Of a DNA stretch of 64,000 nt, positions 6,903-16,803 are shown piece by piece. Numbering within the stretch: the first letter of the stretch is position 1; each line of letters begins with the position of its first letter. The DNA comes from an uncultured Clostridia bacterium (lineage in GTDB: Bacteria; Bacillota; Clostridia; Oscillospirales; Ruminococcaceae): contig CAMVDP010000003.1 in assembly GCA_947166275.1 (NCBI GenBank), forward strand, positions 62,001-126,000, read 5' to 3'. Both the position numbers and the translations under genes were made by a program. The notes under the pieces are model-generated. The model did no database searches. It saw only the letters and a list, made by a program, of their open reading frames with translations, and was not told the DNA's origin.

Positions 6903-9596
6903 TTATTCCTTCGGATCGTCGCCGGATGCGGGGTTCCCTGCCTTTTTCTTCGGAGGCTTTGGAGCCTTTCTTATTGTGCCCTGCGGCATCGAGGGACGCA
7001 TAACCTGCTCTCTCTGCGGTGCGCGTCTGTTGTCGCGCAGGCGCACTGTGAGTATTGCACGTGCGGTGTCCTCACGTATCGATGCTATCATGTCATCGAA
7101 CATTGCGAAGCCTTCGAAGCGGTACTCGACAACGGGATCCTTCTGACCCATGGAGCGCAGATAGATACCGCGTTTGAGCTCGTCCATCGCGTCGATGTGA
7201 TCCATCCACTTCTGGTCGACATTCTTGAGCAGTACAACACGCTCGATCTCTCGCATGACCTCGGAGCCGTACTCTGCTTCCTTGGCAGCGTATATGGCCT
7301 CTGCGCGCTCTGTGAGCATTTCGAGGATATCCGGCTTCTGTACGTTATTAAGCTCGTCGTTTGTATAAACAAGGTCGTCGGGGGTCGTCAGAACGCCGAT
7401 GTAGTGCTCTCTGAGACCGGTGAGGTTCCAGTTGTCGGCGATATCACCCTGGCAGAACATATCGACGTTATCTTTGATGCTTTCGTTTATCATCGAGCGG
7501 ATGCTCTCGCTGATATCCTCGCCGTCAAGCACCTTCGAGCGCTGGGAGTATATCGTCATTCTCTGCTGGGACATAACGTCGTCGAAGTCGAGGACGCTCT
7601 TTCTTATCGCGTAGTTTCTGCCCTCTATCTTACGCTGTGAGGACTCTATCGTCTTGGTGAGTATCGAGTTCTCGATCGGGATATCTTCGTCAATTTTCAG
7701 CGTTTCCATGACTGCCTGGACTCTGTCGCCGCCGAACAGTCTCATAAGATCGTCCTCAAGCGACACGAAGAAGCAGCTTTCGCCCGGGTCGCCCTGACGT
7801 CCCGCACGTCCGCGGAGCTGGTTATCGATACGTCTTGATTCATGGCGCTCGGTACCGAGTATGAACAGACCGCCTGCCTGGCGTACTTCCTCTGCTTCGG
7901 GGGCTATCTGCTTCTTATACTTTTCGTTGAGCTCCATGTACTGTTTTCTTGCTGCGAGTATTTCCTCGTCAGTGGTTTCCGCGAAACCGGTCGCTTCATT
8001 TATAAGCTCCTCGGGTACGCCATTTCTGCGCATCTCCGCCTTGGCGAGGTATTCGGCGTTACCGCCGAGCATGATATCGGTACCGCGTCCTGCCATGTTC
8101 GTAGCTATTGTGACAGCGCCCTTCTTGCCTGCCTGTGCTACGATCTCTGCTTCACGCTCGTGGTTCTTTGCGTTGAGCACTTCGTGCTTGATACCTGTCT
8201 TTTTGAGCATCTTTGAGAGAAGCTCGGACTTTTCTATGGATATCGTGCCGACGAGAACAGGCTGACCCTTTTCGTGGCACTCCTTTATCTGCTCGATCGC
8301 GGCGGTGAACTTGCCGTGTTCGTTCTTGTACACCTGGTCCTGTCTGTCTTTACGTATAACAGGCTTGTTGGTGGGGATCTCGATTACGTCGAGGTTATAT
8401 ATGCCTCTGAACTCGGCTTCCTCGGTCATTGCCGTACCGGTCATACCGGAAAGCTTGCTGTACAGACGGAAGAAGTTCTGGAACGTGATAGTAGCGAGGG
8501 TCTTGCTCTCGTGTTTTACTTTAACGCCTTCTTTTGCTTCGATAGCCTGATGTAAGCCTTCGTTGAAGCGGCGGCCGAACATCAGACGGCCTGTGAACTC
8601 ATCGACGATGACGATCTCGCCGTCCTTGACGACGTAATCCACATCGAGGTGCATACAGCCCTGGGCTTTGATAGCCTGGTTTACATGGTGAAGGATCGTG
8701 AGGTTGTCGGGGTCCATCAGGTTTTCGATGCCGAAGTACTTCTCCGCTTTCTTGACGCCGTTGGGCAGCAGGGTAGCTGTTCTTGCCTTCTCGTCAATGA
8801 TGTAGTCAGCGGTGAGGTCATCCTGCTCTTCCTTGGAGTCGACCTCCACGACCTTGTATGAGGTCATTGATTTCGCGAGCTTGTCCGCTCTCTCGTACAG
8901 GTCAGTCGGCTTGTCGCCGCGACCGGAGATGATAAGCGGTGTTCTTGCTTCATCTATCAGTATCGAGTCCACCTCATCGACTATTGCGAAGTTCATTTCA
9001 CGCTGGACTTTTTCTTCCTTGCGTATGCACATATTGTCACGCAGGTAGTCGAAGCCGTACTCGTTGTTGGTGCCGTATGTTATATCGCATGCGTATGCTT
9101 CGCGGCGCTGTTCGTTGTCCTTATCGTGCACGATGAGTCCGACTGTGAGTCCGAGGAAGCGGTGAACGCGTCCGATAAGGTCGGAGTCACGCTTTGCCAG
9201 GTAGTCGTTGACGGTGACAACGTGGACGCCCTTGCCTGTGAGCGCGTTCAGGTATGACGGCAGAGCTGCGACATATGTCTTACCTTCACCGGTCTTCATT
9301 TCCGCGATACGGCCCTGATGCAGCACGATACCGCCGATGACCTGTACGGGGTACGGTTTGATGCCGATAACTCTGTACATAGCCTCACGGAGTACCGCGA
9401 ATGCGTCCGGCAGGATATCATCGAGTGTTTCGCCTTTTGCGAGGCGTTCCTTGAGCACGTTTGTCTGGTTCTGCAGTTCCTTGTCCGTCATTGCCTGATA
9501 CATAGGCTCGCGGTCAAGCACTGCCTGTTTTGTGCCCTCTATTCTCTTTAGTTCCTTTTCGGAGTAGGTACCGAAAAGCTTGCTGAAAAGCCCCAT
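6903..9596 (-). CDS. secA: Preprotein translocase ATPase SecA
   Basis: The motor that drives preproteins through SecYEG. Walker A is MKTGEGKT near residue 100, Walker [14 protein letters not shown], and the second helicase half has [14 protein letters not shown] and [13 protein letters not shown]. The helical scaffold domain and [20 protein letters not shown] follow. At 897 residues it is full length except that it ends in a short basic-then-acidic tail and lacks the usual C-terminal SEC-C zinc motif (CxCxSGx8C[C/H]). The start has AAAGGAGA upstream and a perfect consensus promoter. A second, shorter SecA lies 7 kb away, so this one is the housekeeping copy. Confidence 0.97.
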   Translation of the reverse strand: MGLFSKLFGTYSEKELKRIEGTKQAVLDREPMYQAMTDKELQNQTNVLKERLAKGETLDDILPDAFAVLREAMYRVIGIKPYPVQVIGGIVLHQGRIAEMKTGEGKTYVAALPSYLNALTGKGVHVVTVNDYLAKRDSDLIGRVHRFLGLTVGLIVHDKDNEQRREAYACDITYGTNNEYGFDYLRDNMCIRKEEKVQREMNFAIVDEVDSILIDEARTPLIISGRGDKPTDLYERADKLAKSMTSYKVVEVDSKEEQDDLTADYIIDEKARTATLLPNGVKKAEKYFGIENLMDPDNLTILHHVNQAIKAQGCMHLDVDYVVKDGEIVIVDEFTGRLMFGRRFNEGLHQAIEAKEGVKVKHESKTLATITFQNFFRLYSKLSGMTGTAMTEEAEFRGIYNLDVIEIPTNKPVIRKDRQDQVYKNEHGKFTAAIEQIKECHEKGQPVLVGTISIEKSELLSKMLKKTGIKHEVLNAKNHEREAEIVAQAGKKGAVTIATNMAGRGTDIMLGGNAEYLAKAEMRRNGVPEELINEATGFAETTDEEILAARKQYMELNEKYKKQIAPEAEEVRQAGGLFILGTERHESRRIDNQLRGRAGRQGDPGESCFFVSLEDDLMRLFGGDRVQAVMETLKIDEDIPIENSILTKTIESSQRKIEGRNYAIRKSVLDFDDVMSQQRMTIYSQRSKVLDGEDISESIRSMINESIKDNVDMFCQGDIADNWNLTGLREHYIGVLTTPDDLVYTNDELNNVQKPDILEMLTERAEAIYAAKEAEYGSEVMREIERVVLLKNVDQKWMDHIDAMDELKRGIYLRSMGQKDPVVEYRFEGFAMFDDMIASIREDTARAILTVRLRDNRRAPQREQVMRPSMPQGTIRKAPKPPKKKAGNPASGDDPKE

Positions 9597-9635
9597 TTGC
9601 TTATCTCCTTTGGTTTTTCACAGTTATTCTGATAT

Positions 9636-9664
9636 ATTATACTATACTTTTTCCGTTTTGTCAA
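9636..9664 (-). promoter_or_regulatory. Consensus promoter of secA
   Basis: Minus strand TTGACA, 17-bp spacer, TATAAT: a perfect match to the sigma-A consensus. Confidence 0.9.
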
Positions 9665-9677
9665 TGTTTATTATGTC

Positions 9678-11084
9678 TTACATGACATTTTTGGCTGTCA
9701 GAGTGTTTTCCGCTTCCTGCTTTCGCATGAGCGAGAACTCCGCTATCCACATGATAATTGTAAGTATCGTCGACAGAACGTCGCTGACGGGACCCGCGTA
9801 CATCGTGCCGTCTATGCCCCAGAACAACGGCAGTACACACGCGAGCGGAAGAAACAGCAGGATCTGCCTTGAGAGCGAGAGGATAATGCCCTTCACCGGC
9901 TTGCCTATGGATGTGAAGAAAGTTGATGTGACCGGCTGGAGGCTGACCAGCGGCACGAAGAACAGGACTATGCGGAAGAAGCGTTCACCGAACTCGAAGT
10001 ATTCTTCGCTGCCGTCGCCGAACAATGCGAGTATCTGGCGCGGCATGGTCTGGAAGAACACGAAAGCCACAAGTGCTATACCGACCGCCGTGGCTGCCGC
10101 AAGCATGAATGTCTTGCGCACTCTCCCGTACTTACGGGCGCCGTAGTTGAAGCTCTCGATAGGCTGGCCGCCCTGTCCGAGTCCTATGGCGAACGAAAAC
10201 ACGATCTGATTGACCTTCATGATTATGCCTGCAGCCGCGAGCGGGATCGACTCGCCGTATTTTGACAGTCCGCCGTAGTATTTGAGCAGGTTGTTCATTA
10301 CGACCTGTACGACCATGATCGCGATCTGGTTGAAGAACGAGGCGAGTCCTATCGCGGCAATGTGTCCGATGAATGAAAGCCGCGGTATGAAGCAGCCCCG
10401 GTCAAGCCTGGAGCTTCTGAAGCGGAAAAGCACGTACCATGCGACTATCCCGGCGGAGATCACCTGACCGATGATCGTAGCAGCTGCTGCTCCTGCCATT
10501 CCCCAACCGAAGCCGAACACGAACAGTGCGTCCAGACCGGTATTGATGACTGCGCCGATGATGCTGCAGAACATCGTCATGCCGGGACTTCCGTCCGCGC
10601 GCATGAGATGCCCGCCGCCTGTGGTGAGTATCAGGAACGGAAAGCCTATTGCGGTTATACGCACATACTCCTGCGCGTACGGCATTACTTCATCCGGCGC
10701 ACCGAACAGAGTCAGCAGCTGATCGAGGAACAGCTCTGTCACCAGACACAGCATCAAACCGCTCACTGCAAGCATGATGAACGAGTTTCCTATGTAGAAC
10801 GGAGCTTTTTTCTTATCGCCCTTGCCGAGCGTGAGGTTATAGCAGCTCGCGCCGCCCACGCCGAACATCAGCGCCAGCGATATACACATGGTAGACAGCG
10901 GGAACGCTATGTTGGTAGCGGCGTTGCCGTTTGTGCCTACCGCCTGACCGATGAAAAGCTGGTCTACGATATTGTATAATGCCCCCACGAGCATGGCTAT
11001 TATGCTCGGAATGGCGAACTTCATCATGAGCTCGCCAACAGGCTCTGTACCGAGCGGATTTTCTTTTTTTACGACTTCTTCCAT
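9678..11084 (-). CDS. MATE family efflux transporter
   Basis: A polytopic membrane protein of 468 residues with about 12 predicted membrane helices in two similar halves. The N-terminal half begins MKFAIPSIIAMLVGALYNIVDQLFIGQAVGTNGNAA, a classic MATE (NorM/DinF type) signature; the second half repeats the fold from GHIAAIGLASFFNQIAI. MATE proteins export drugs or metabolites in exchange for sodium ions or protons. ATG 11084 is preferred because GGAGGG precedes it. It has its own promoter and seems monocistronic. The substrate cannot be told from sequence. Confidence 0.92.
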   Translation of the reverse strand: MEEVVKKENPLGTEPVGELMMKFAIPSIIAMLVGALYNIVDQLFIGQAVGTNGNAATNIAFPLSTMCISLALMFGVGGASCYNLTLGKGDKKKAPFYIGNSFIMLAVSGLMLCLVTELFLDQLLTLFGAPDEVMPYAQEYVRITAIGFPFLILTTGGGHLMRADGSPGMTMFCSIIGAVINTGLDALFVFGFGWGMAGAAAATIIGQVISAGIVAWYVLFRFRSSRLDRGCFIPRLSFIGHIAAIGLASFFNQIAIMVVQVVMNNLLKYYGGLSKYGESIPLAAAGIIMKVNQIVFSFAIGLGQGGQPIESFNYGARKYGRVRKTFMLAAATAVGIALVAFVFFQTMPRQILALFGDGSEEYFEFGERFFRIVLFFVPLVSLQPVTSTFFTSIGKPVKGIILSLSRQILLFLPLACVLPLFWGIDGTMYAGPVSDVLSTILTIIMWIAEFSLMRKQEAENTLTAKNVM

Positions 11085-11116
11085 ATTATCCCTCCGGGAA
11101 TCCGAAAAACACATAA

Positions 11117-11145
11117 ATTATAACACTCGTGCGGGATAATGTCAA
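11117..11145 (-). promoter_or_regulatory. Promoter of the MATE gene
   Basis: Minus strand TTGACA, 17-bp spacer, TATAAT with TG extension: full consensus. Confidence 0.9.
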
Positions 11146-11177
11146 GAAATAATATTCCTTAAAATCGGGAAAAACTC

Positions 11178-11206
11178 TTGAAATATCGGGCAGAATATGT
11201 TATAAT
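11178..11206 (+). promoter_or_regulatory. Promoter of the SseB-like gene
   Basis: TTGAAA, 17-bp spacer, TATAAT with TG extension. It is back to back with the MATE promoter, 32 bases away. Confidence 0.88.
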
Positions 11207-11236
11207 ATTACAAATTGATTTGAAAGGAAAGTAGAA

Positions 11237-12154
11237 ATGGCTGATAATCATATAAAATTCCCCACTCCCGAGAACACTGACGACAGCGTGACTCCCATAG
11301 CCCCCGAGATCAATCCTCCGCGTGCCGATGAAGTGTTCCCCGACCTTGGCAACGAGAAGCTTGTTGAGGCTATGGTCGCTATCAATGGCAATGAAAACAA
11401 GGAAACACAGGCTACGCTTATCGAGAACGTGCTGAAAGCGAAGTTCTTCGCTCCTGTCGAGGTCATCGACGCCGAAGGCAACGTGCTCAAGGGCAGCGGA
11501 AAGATAGCCATCCCGAAGGACGCGAAGTTCAACTTCAAGCTGATACAGAACTCCAACGGACAGCAGTATTTTGCCGTGTTCACGGATATAAGACAGTTTA
11601 TGATGTGGAGCAAGAGCGCGAAGGTAAACACGATCGTGGTCGTTTTCCCGCAGATAGCACAGCTCGCACAGCAGAAATCCGACGTGATAAGCGGTGTTGT
11701 CATCAACCCCATGGGGCATAATATAATCTTCACACAGGAATCCATCTCAAGTCTGCTCGGAGCTATGAAGCTTGTGGCGGATAAGGAGAAGGAACGCCGT
11801 GAGGCTGCCGCTGCGGCTGCTGCGGAGCAACAGGAGCGCCAGGTACAGCTCTTTTTCGGCAAACCGCAGAATATTCCCGATGCGGTCTACGGAGCTTTCC
11901 GTAAGAAGCTTGCAAAGATATCCGAGGTCAGGGAAGCATATTTCTGCATGATGAAGCGCGACGAACAGGAGTACTACCTGTTCACGCTCGATATCGACGC
12001 AGACAGCGAGAGAAGCCGCCAGATAGGCGATTCGTTCTGCGAGTCGGCAAAGCTCTTCCTTACCAAGTTCCCGATAATGGCTGCTCCCACGGATTCACCG
12101 TTCGGAGAAGGCGCGAAAAAGGTAGATTCACCGTTTTACACCAAAGAAGACTGA
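11237..12154 (+). CDS. SseB-family protein
   Basis: 305 residues with two domains as in SseB (enhanced serine sensitivity protein B): an N-terminal alpha/beta domain (about 35-175) including KFFAPVEV and the YFAVFTDIRQFMMW strand-helix, and a C-terminal domain (about 205-290) with VQLFFGKPQNIPDAVY and EYYLFTLDID. An Ala/Glu-rich coiled linker joins them. Such proteins are cytoplasmic; in enterobacteria overexpression alters serine sensitivity, but the molecular role is unknown. RBS GAAAGGAAAG is well placed. It ends in a terminator shared with the convergent addB operon. Confidence 0.75.
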   Translation: MADNHIKFPTPENTDDSVTPIAPEINPPRADEVFPDLGNEKLVEAMVAINGNENKETQATLIENVLKAKFFAPVEVIDAEGNVLKGSGKIAIPKDAKFNFKLIQNSNGQQYFAVFTDIRQFMMWSKSAKVNTIVVVFPQIAQLAQQKSDVISGVVINPMGHNIIFTQESISSLLGAMKLVADKEKERREAAAAAAAEQQERQVQLFFGKPQNIPDAVYGAFRKKLAKISEVREAYFCMMKRDEQEYYLFTLDIDADSERSRQIGDSFCESAKLFLTKFPIMAAPTDSPFGEGAKKVDSPFYTKED

Positions 12155-12162
12155 AAACAGAT

Positions 12163-12198
12163 ACCCCGTTCACAGCATGATGTGAACGGGGTGTTTTT
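12163..12198. terminator. Terminator between the SseB-like gene and addB
   Basis: 12-bp perfect stem ACCCCGTTCACA/TGTGAACGGGGT with a 6-base loop, then GTTTTTTG on the plus strand. It probably also slows transcription arriving from addB, but the T-run favours the plus strand. Confidence 0.88.
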
Positions 12199-12223
12199 TG
12201 TTTGTAACGACAGCGGCACATGG

Positions 12224-15200
12224 TCACTTATGTCCGCAGAAAAGCTTGTACGTGCAGTAGGTGCAGGCGCCTTCCTTCGGACAGGCACCCGCTATACCGT
12301 GTCCCGCTTCGGATATCAGGTTGTTCAAATACGAGCCGACGTACGCCTTCATGTGCTCGTAAGAGGTATATGTGAGCTCTGTGAGCGGGTAGTAGTCTGC
12401 TTTTCCGAAGTCTGATGAGAATGTCGTGTTGATAAGATCCTTGTCAAGCTTGCCGGGAGTTTCGGTCTCTGTGTTGGCGGCAGGGTCGTTGACAAGTATC
12501 ACTCCGCTTGGCTTGTGATCCGTATAGTACTTCCTTGTCACAGACTTCAGGTCGGGCGCGGCAGCGGTATCCCCCGTTTTGCCGAACTCGATGCCGCCCA
12601 CAGGTACATACATGGCTGCCGCGGGGATAAGCTCGGAGGTCGGGCTGCATTTTCCGAACAGGTACAGCAGCGTTTGTAGATTGTTGCCGTTGTATATGTC
12701 TGTCAGCGGAAAGTCACGGTGACTTCGTTTGTAGTCGATGATCCTCACATGTTTTGCGCCGTTTTCGTCAGTCGCCATGTCCACGCGGTCGCATTTACCG
12801 CTGAAGGAGATGCCTGCGAAGCTGAATGTGATCTTTTCTTCCAGCGCTGTCGGGTAGAATCTGCCCACTGACAGCTCCGTCTGTACCTTCTGCGCGGCCT
12901 TTACCGCGTACACGCCGAGCCGCTTGAGCAGGTATGAGAATCTGGCTTCTCCGCCGAAATCACTGAAATAGTTGATCTTCTCGTACTCGTTCAGGCTAAC
13001 GCTCACATGAGCCGCGATGTCCTCGGGGGTGAGCGCGAGGAAGCCTTGCTTGTTATTGAGATGATCGTCGAGAAGGCGGCACAGACAGTAATGGATCACG
13101 TTTCCGGTGAGTATCGCGTTGATGCTGCGATCTTCTTCCTGTGGCAGGCCGAGACCGTATTTGCAGAAATATGAGAATTTGCACTTGTTGAGCTCCGTCA
13201 GCGCCGAGGGCGAATAATTTGACATCAGGAGCAGCTTCGATGCGGTGGAGCTGTCGATCTTATGGCGCTCACGGTCCGGCTTTTCTCCGGAAGCGGAATG
13301 AAGCATATCACGGAAAGCTTTCGTGGTATACTGACTGCCGCTGTCAGTGAGCATCCGACGCTCCGCACGGTGGGCAGGGTCGCTGTAAATACCCGAGAGA
13401 TAGCGCTCGGCGGACGCTATGTTGCGGCAGTAGAAATCCGCGCCGAAGTTATCCGCACCCTCGACCATGTCAGGGCGGAAGCCTTTGATGTCTTTGAGCG
13501 CCTCCGACGGCTCAAGGAACGATCCGCTTTCACTGACAAGCGGGTATGTGATGTACAGTCTCTCGGACGGCAGCCCGAGACAGCGGTACACGGTGAACAG
13601 CTCCTTGGCGAAGCGCTCGGCTCTGTTGTCGGAAACAGGTATGCCGAGTTCGGAGAGCTTCTCTGTCTCCGAGGCGGTGAACACCTCCGACACCCGTGAC
13701 GGAGGGGGCATGATACCGCGGGTGAACCCGCAGATGAACACGTGTTTTACGGCGGTGAAGCGGCTTCTGTCGGGGTCGCCTACTGTTACCTCGTCGAGCG
13801 TTTGCGGGGGCTTGGCTATCTTTGTCTCCGAGAATGCTTCGGAGAGTATCTCAATGTACTCGGCAATGGTCATCGCGTGACCGTTGAGCGCTTTGTTAGC
13901 CGACTCAAATATCGTTATCATGTCGTCCCAGATCTCGCTCAGCTCGTCGAGCAGTTTGTTATCATATCTGTATTTGCCGTCGGCGTCCCTGCCGATGATG
14001 CAGCGGCTCTTGACCGCGCTTGTCATGCGCATTTCCGAGCACATGAAGCTGCACAGCTTCTCCGTGATCAGTGCGCCGTCGGCTCTTGAGTCCGTGTCAT
14101 GTATGCCGATGTCATCCGCAAGCTTCTGCAGCGGCTCGATCACGCACCTGCGAAGGTCCTCAAGTTCACCCGTTTTATCGAGCTCCGCCGGAAACGGCTT
14201 CAGCCAGTCGCGCCGCCGAAGATCATACTTCGCGCTCAATAATTCAAGCGTGTCCGCGGCAGTACTGTTGCCGTTGAGACCATTCATGACCTTGCCGTCC
14301 GGGTCGCGTACGAAGCCGCTCTTGATGTAGCGAAGCAGGTCTTCCGTCTCGAACGAGAGCGCTCCGAGAGTATATATCGGGAACCGCACGAACCATTTTG
14401 TTATAAGCGGTTCGGGAATATCCACGAAGCCCTTGATGTCGTACCGCTTCATGGTGCTGTCAAGTATCAGCGCGGTGCCGTTGTCCGGGCAGATGACCGC
14501 GATATCGCGGAAGCGTGCGCCGCTGTTGGTGAGCTCGCAGATCTCCGAACATATCCATTCGCATTCCTGCCACTTGTCGCGTGCCTGTATCACGCGCAGA
14601 GCGGGCTCGGTGCGCAGACGGCGGGTAAGGGGTGTGAAGTCCGGCCGTGTATCTCCGGCGAGCTGTGCGATGATGCTGCGCGCTGTTTCAAAGCATTTTT
14701 CTCCGGACACCGGATCGTCGCAGGTGAGCGCGAGTGTGAGGTTCGGCGCAGTTCCGAGAAAGCTTTTCAGAAATGCGAGCTGGCTTCCGGAAAAGCCGTC
14801 GAACTTGTCAACGTATATCTCGCAGTCATCATATTCGCCCGTCTGTCCGGCGAGCTCCGCCGCGCGCCGCACATCGTCGAGCCTGTCGCTGAAATTCTGC
14901 GAAAGGAGCCTGTCATACTCCGAGTAGATGACCGAGATATCGGAGAGCTTCTTTGTGAGCGCCGGGCTCATGTCAGTGCTGTCCGCGATAACGCCGCGCA
15001 GCTGTGCCGGGGAGATGCCCGCGCCGCGCATATCGCCCACGGTGCCGAGTGCAAATTTCGGAAAGCCCTTCTTATGTATCTGATCGTTGTAGTATACCAG
15101 CGAGCCTGACGATACCGCATTGTCCAGCGCGAGCGTCATAACTATGTGCTTTGCGACATCGTCGGCATACGGCTTTGCCTCACCGCACCTGCGGAGTATA

Positions 15201-15418
15201 CGCTGGGCTTCCTTTGAGAACGTCGTGACGCGGTACTTACCGTTATACGGCGGACGGACCTCTTTGTATATAAGCTTTTCGGCTTCGAAGGAGAACTGGT
15301 CCGGCACTATCAGAAGCGCACTGCCGCCGCGGTTCACCGTGTCCTTTATTCTTTTGCGGAGCTCGGTGGATTTCCCGGTCCCTGATCCTCCGTATATCAC
15401 TTTCAGCATATCGATCAT
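12224..15418 (-). CDS. addB: ATP-dependent helicase/deoxyribonuclease subunit B
   Basis: AddB of the AddAB double-strand break repair nuclease, the Firmicute counterpart of RecBCD. The N-terminus has Walker A GGSGTGKST (residues about 10-18). The C-terminus has the RecB-type nuclease motif (KCDRVD followed by IIDYKRS) and the iron-sulfur staple: one Cys in NKCKFSYFCKYGL and then CTYCTYKLFC (C-x2-C-x5-C). Length about 1060 residues fits. The GCGAGGT box favours ATG 15409 (MLKVIYGG) over 15418. It is the last gene of the secA2-mnmE-addB operon. The partner gene addA is not in the window, which is unusual because addB and addA are normally adjacent. Confidence 0.93.
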   Translation of the reverse strand: MIDMLKVIYGGSGTGKSTELRKRIKDTVNRGGSALLIVPDQFSFEAEKLIYKEVRPPYNGKYRVTTFSKEAQRILRRCGEAKPYADDVAKHIVMTLALDNAVSSGSLVYYNDQIHKKGFPKFALGTVGDMRGAGISPAQLRGVIADSTDMSPALTKKLSDISVIYSEYDRLLSQNFSDRLDDVRRAAELAGQTGEYDDCEIYVDKFDGFSGSQLAFLKSFLGTAPNLTLALTCDDPVSGEKCFETARSIIAQLAGDTRPDFTPLTRRLRTEPALRVIQARDKWQECEWICSEICELTNSGARFRDIAVICPDNGTALILDSTMKRYDIKGFVDIPEPLITKWFVRFPIYTLGALSFETEDLLRYIKSGFVRDPDGKVMNGLNGNSTAADTLELLSAKYDLRRRDWLKPFPAELDKTGELEDLRRCVIEPLQKLADDIGIHDTDSRADGALITEKLCSFMCSEMRMTSAVKSRCIIGRDADGKYRYDNKLLDELSEIWDDMITIFESANKALNGHAMTIAEYIEILSEAFSETKIAKPPQTLDEVTVGDPDRSRFTAVKHVFICGFTRGIMPPPSRVSEVFTASETEKLSELGIPVSDNRAERFAKELFTVYRCLGLPSERLYITYPLVSESGSFLEPSEALKDIKGFRPDMVEGADNFGADFYCRNIASAERYLSGIYSDPAHRAERRMLTDSGSQYTTKAFRDMLHSASGEKPDRERHKIDSSTASKLLLMSNYSPSALTELNKCKFSYFCKYGLGLPQEEDRSINAILTGNVIHYCLCRLLDDHLNNKQGFLALTPEDIAAHVSVSLNEYEKINYFSDFGGEARFSYLLKRLGVYAVKAAQKVQTELSVGRFYPTALEEKITFSFAGISFSGKCDRVDMATDENGAKHVRIIDYKRSHRDFPLTDIYNGNNLQTLLYLFGKCSPTSELIPAAAMYVPVGGIEFGKTGDTAAAPDLKSVTRKYYTDHKPSGVILVNDPAANTETETPGKLDKDLINTTFSSDFGKADYYPLTELTYTSYEHMKAYVGSYLNNLISEAGHGIAGACPKEGACTYCTYKLFCGHK

Positions 15419-15430
15419 ACCTCGCGTATG

Positions 15431-16792
15431 TTATTTCCCGACGCAGAAGCGTCTGAAAACGCTGTCCACCACAGTGTCGCTCACATGTTCGCCGGACAGC
15501 TCGTACAGCTTGTCAAGAGCGTTTTCGCACATTATCCCGACTGCGTCGAGCGTCATGCCCGAGTTGAGCGCTTCAACAGCTTCGGCAGTGAAGTCTCTCG
15601 CCGCGACTGCGCACAGCCGCTGGCGCTCGTTGGCGATGAAGCCGGATGACAGGTCGAGCGAGCCGAGGTCGGATATCTCCGCTATTGCGTCCGCAATGAC
15701 ACGAGCGCAGTTTTCATCTTTGGCGCTTATCCGGATGACCTTGCCGAAGCGCTGTACGAGCTCCGACACATCTGCAAGTTCCGGGAGATCGGACTTGTTC
15801 GCGATACATAACACCCGCTTGCCCGTTATCAGCTCCATGAGTCTCCGGTCATCCTCCGAGAGCGGTCGGCTCAGGTCGAACACTGCAAGCACAACTGTCG
15901 CTTCTCCGAGCTTTTTTATCATGCGCTCGACGCCGATATGCTCCACCGTGTCGTCTGTTTCGCGTATTCCTGCGCAGTCTGCGAGACGCAGCATCACTCC
16001 GCCGAGAGTTACGGTCTCCTCCACGATGTCGCGGGTCGTTCCCTCTATATCAGTCACGATGCTGCGCTCAGTACCGGTGAGCAGGTTCATCAGCGTGGAC
16101 TTGCCCACGTTGGGTCTCCCGACTATCGCGCAGGGTATGCCGTTGCGCAGCATCTGTCCCTCACCGTGGCTCGCTATCAGGCTGTCGAGCTCGGCGACGA
16201 TGCCGTTAAGCTTGTTGGCTTCGAGGTTTCCGTCGAACTCGTCTTCCATTTCGTCGGGATAGTCTATCCACGCCTGTATCAGCGTGACCAGCGACAGCAG
16301 ACTGTCTGCGGCGGCGCGCACACGCCTGTACAGCGCACCTTCGCGCTGTGCTCCCGCGCAGAGCAGATACTGCTCGTTCTGTGCCGCGATGATGTCCGCG
16401 ACAGCTTCCGCCTGTGTCAGCGATATCTTGCCGTTCAGCAGCGCGCGTTTGGTGAACTCGCCTGCCTGTGCCGGTGCTGCTCCGGCGTTGAAGCATGCCG
16501 TAAGCACACGCTGCGCGGCATAAACTCCGCCGTGGCAGGATATTTCCGCAGTGTCCTCGCCTGTGTAGCTATGCGGCGCACGGTATATCAAAAGCACTCC
16601 GTCGTCAAGCCTAATGCCGCCGTCATGTATCTCGCCGTAGCAGGCGGTGTAGCCCTTCATGTCGGTGACGCTCCTGCCGCTTACCGGAGAAAATACTGCC
16701 TCAGCGATGTTCACGGCGTTTTCGCCGGACACGCGTATCACTGCTATGCCGCCCTCGGCGTGCGGAGTTGCTATCGCGGCTATCGTCTGCAT
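15431..16792 (-). CDS. mnmE: tRNA modification GTPase MnmE
   Basis: MnmE with MnmG adds the carboxymethylaminomethyl group to wobble uridine 34 of certain tRNAs. The N-terminal folate-binding domain (TIAAIATPHAEGGIAVIRVSG), the central G domain with GRPNVGKST, DIEGTTRD and NKSD, and the C-terminal CVGK (variant of the CIGK motif with the catalytic Cys) are all present. 453 residues is normal. It begins 11 bases after the secA2 stop and ends 12 bases before addB, so the three genes form one operon. mnmG, often adjacent, is absent here. Confidence 0.96.
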   Translation of the reverse strand: MQTIAAIATPHAEGGIAVIRVSGENAVNIAEAVFSPVSGRSVTDMKGYTACYGEIHDGGIRLDDGVLLIYRAPHSYTGEDTAEISCHGGVYAAQRVLTACFNAGAAPAQAGEFTKRALLNGKISLTQAEAVADIIAAQNEQYLLCAGAQREGALYRRVRAAADSLLSLVTLIQAWIDYPDEMEDEFDGNLEANKLNGIVAELDSLIASHGEGQMLRNGIPCAIVGRPNVGKSTLMNLLTGTERSIVTDIEGTTRDIVEETVTLGGVMLRLADCAGIRETDDTVEHIGVERMIKKLGEATVVLAVFDLSRPLSEDDRRLMELITGKRVLCIANKSDLPELADVSELVQRFGKVIRISAKDENCARVIADAIAEISDLGSLDLSSGFIANERQRLCAVAARDFTAEAVEALNSGMTLDAVGIMCENALDKLYELSGEHVSDTVVDSVFRRFCVGK

Positions 16793-16803
16793 ATCATCAT
16801 TCC

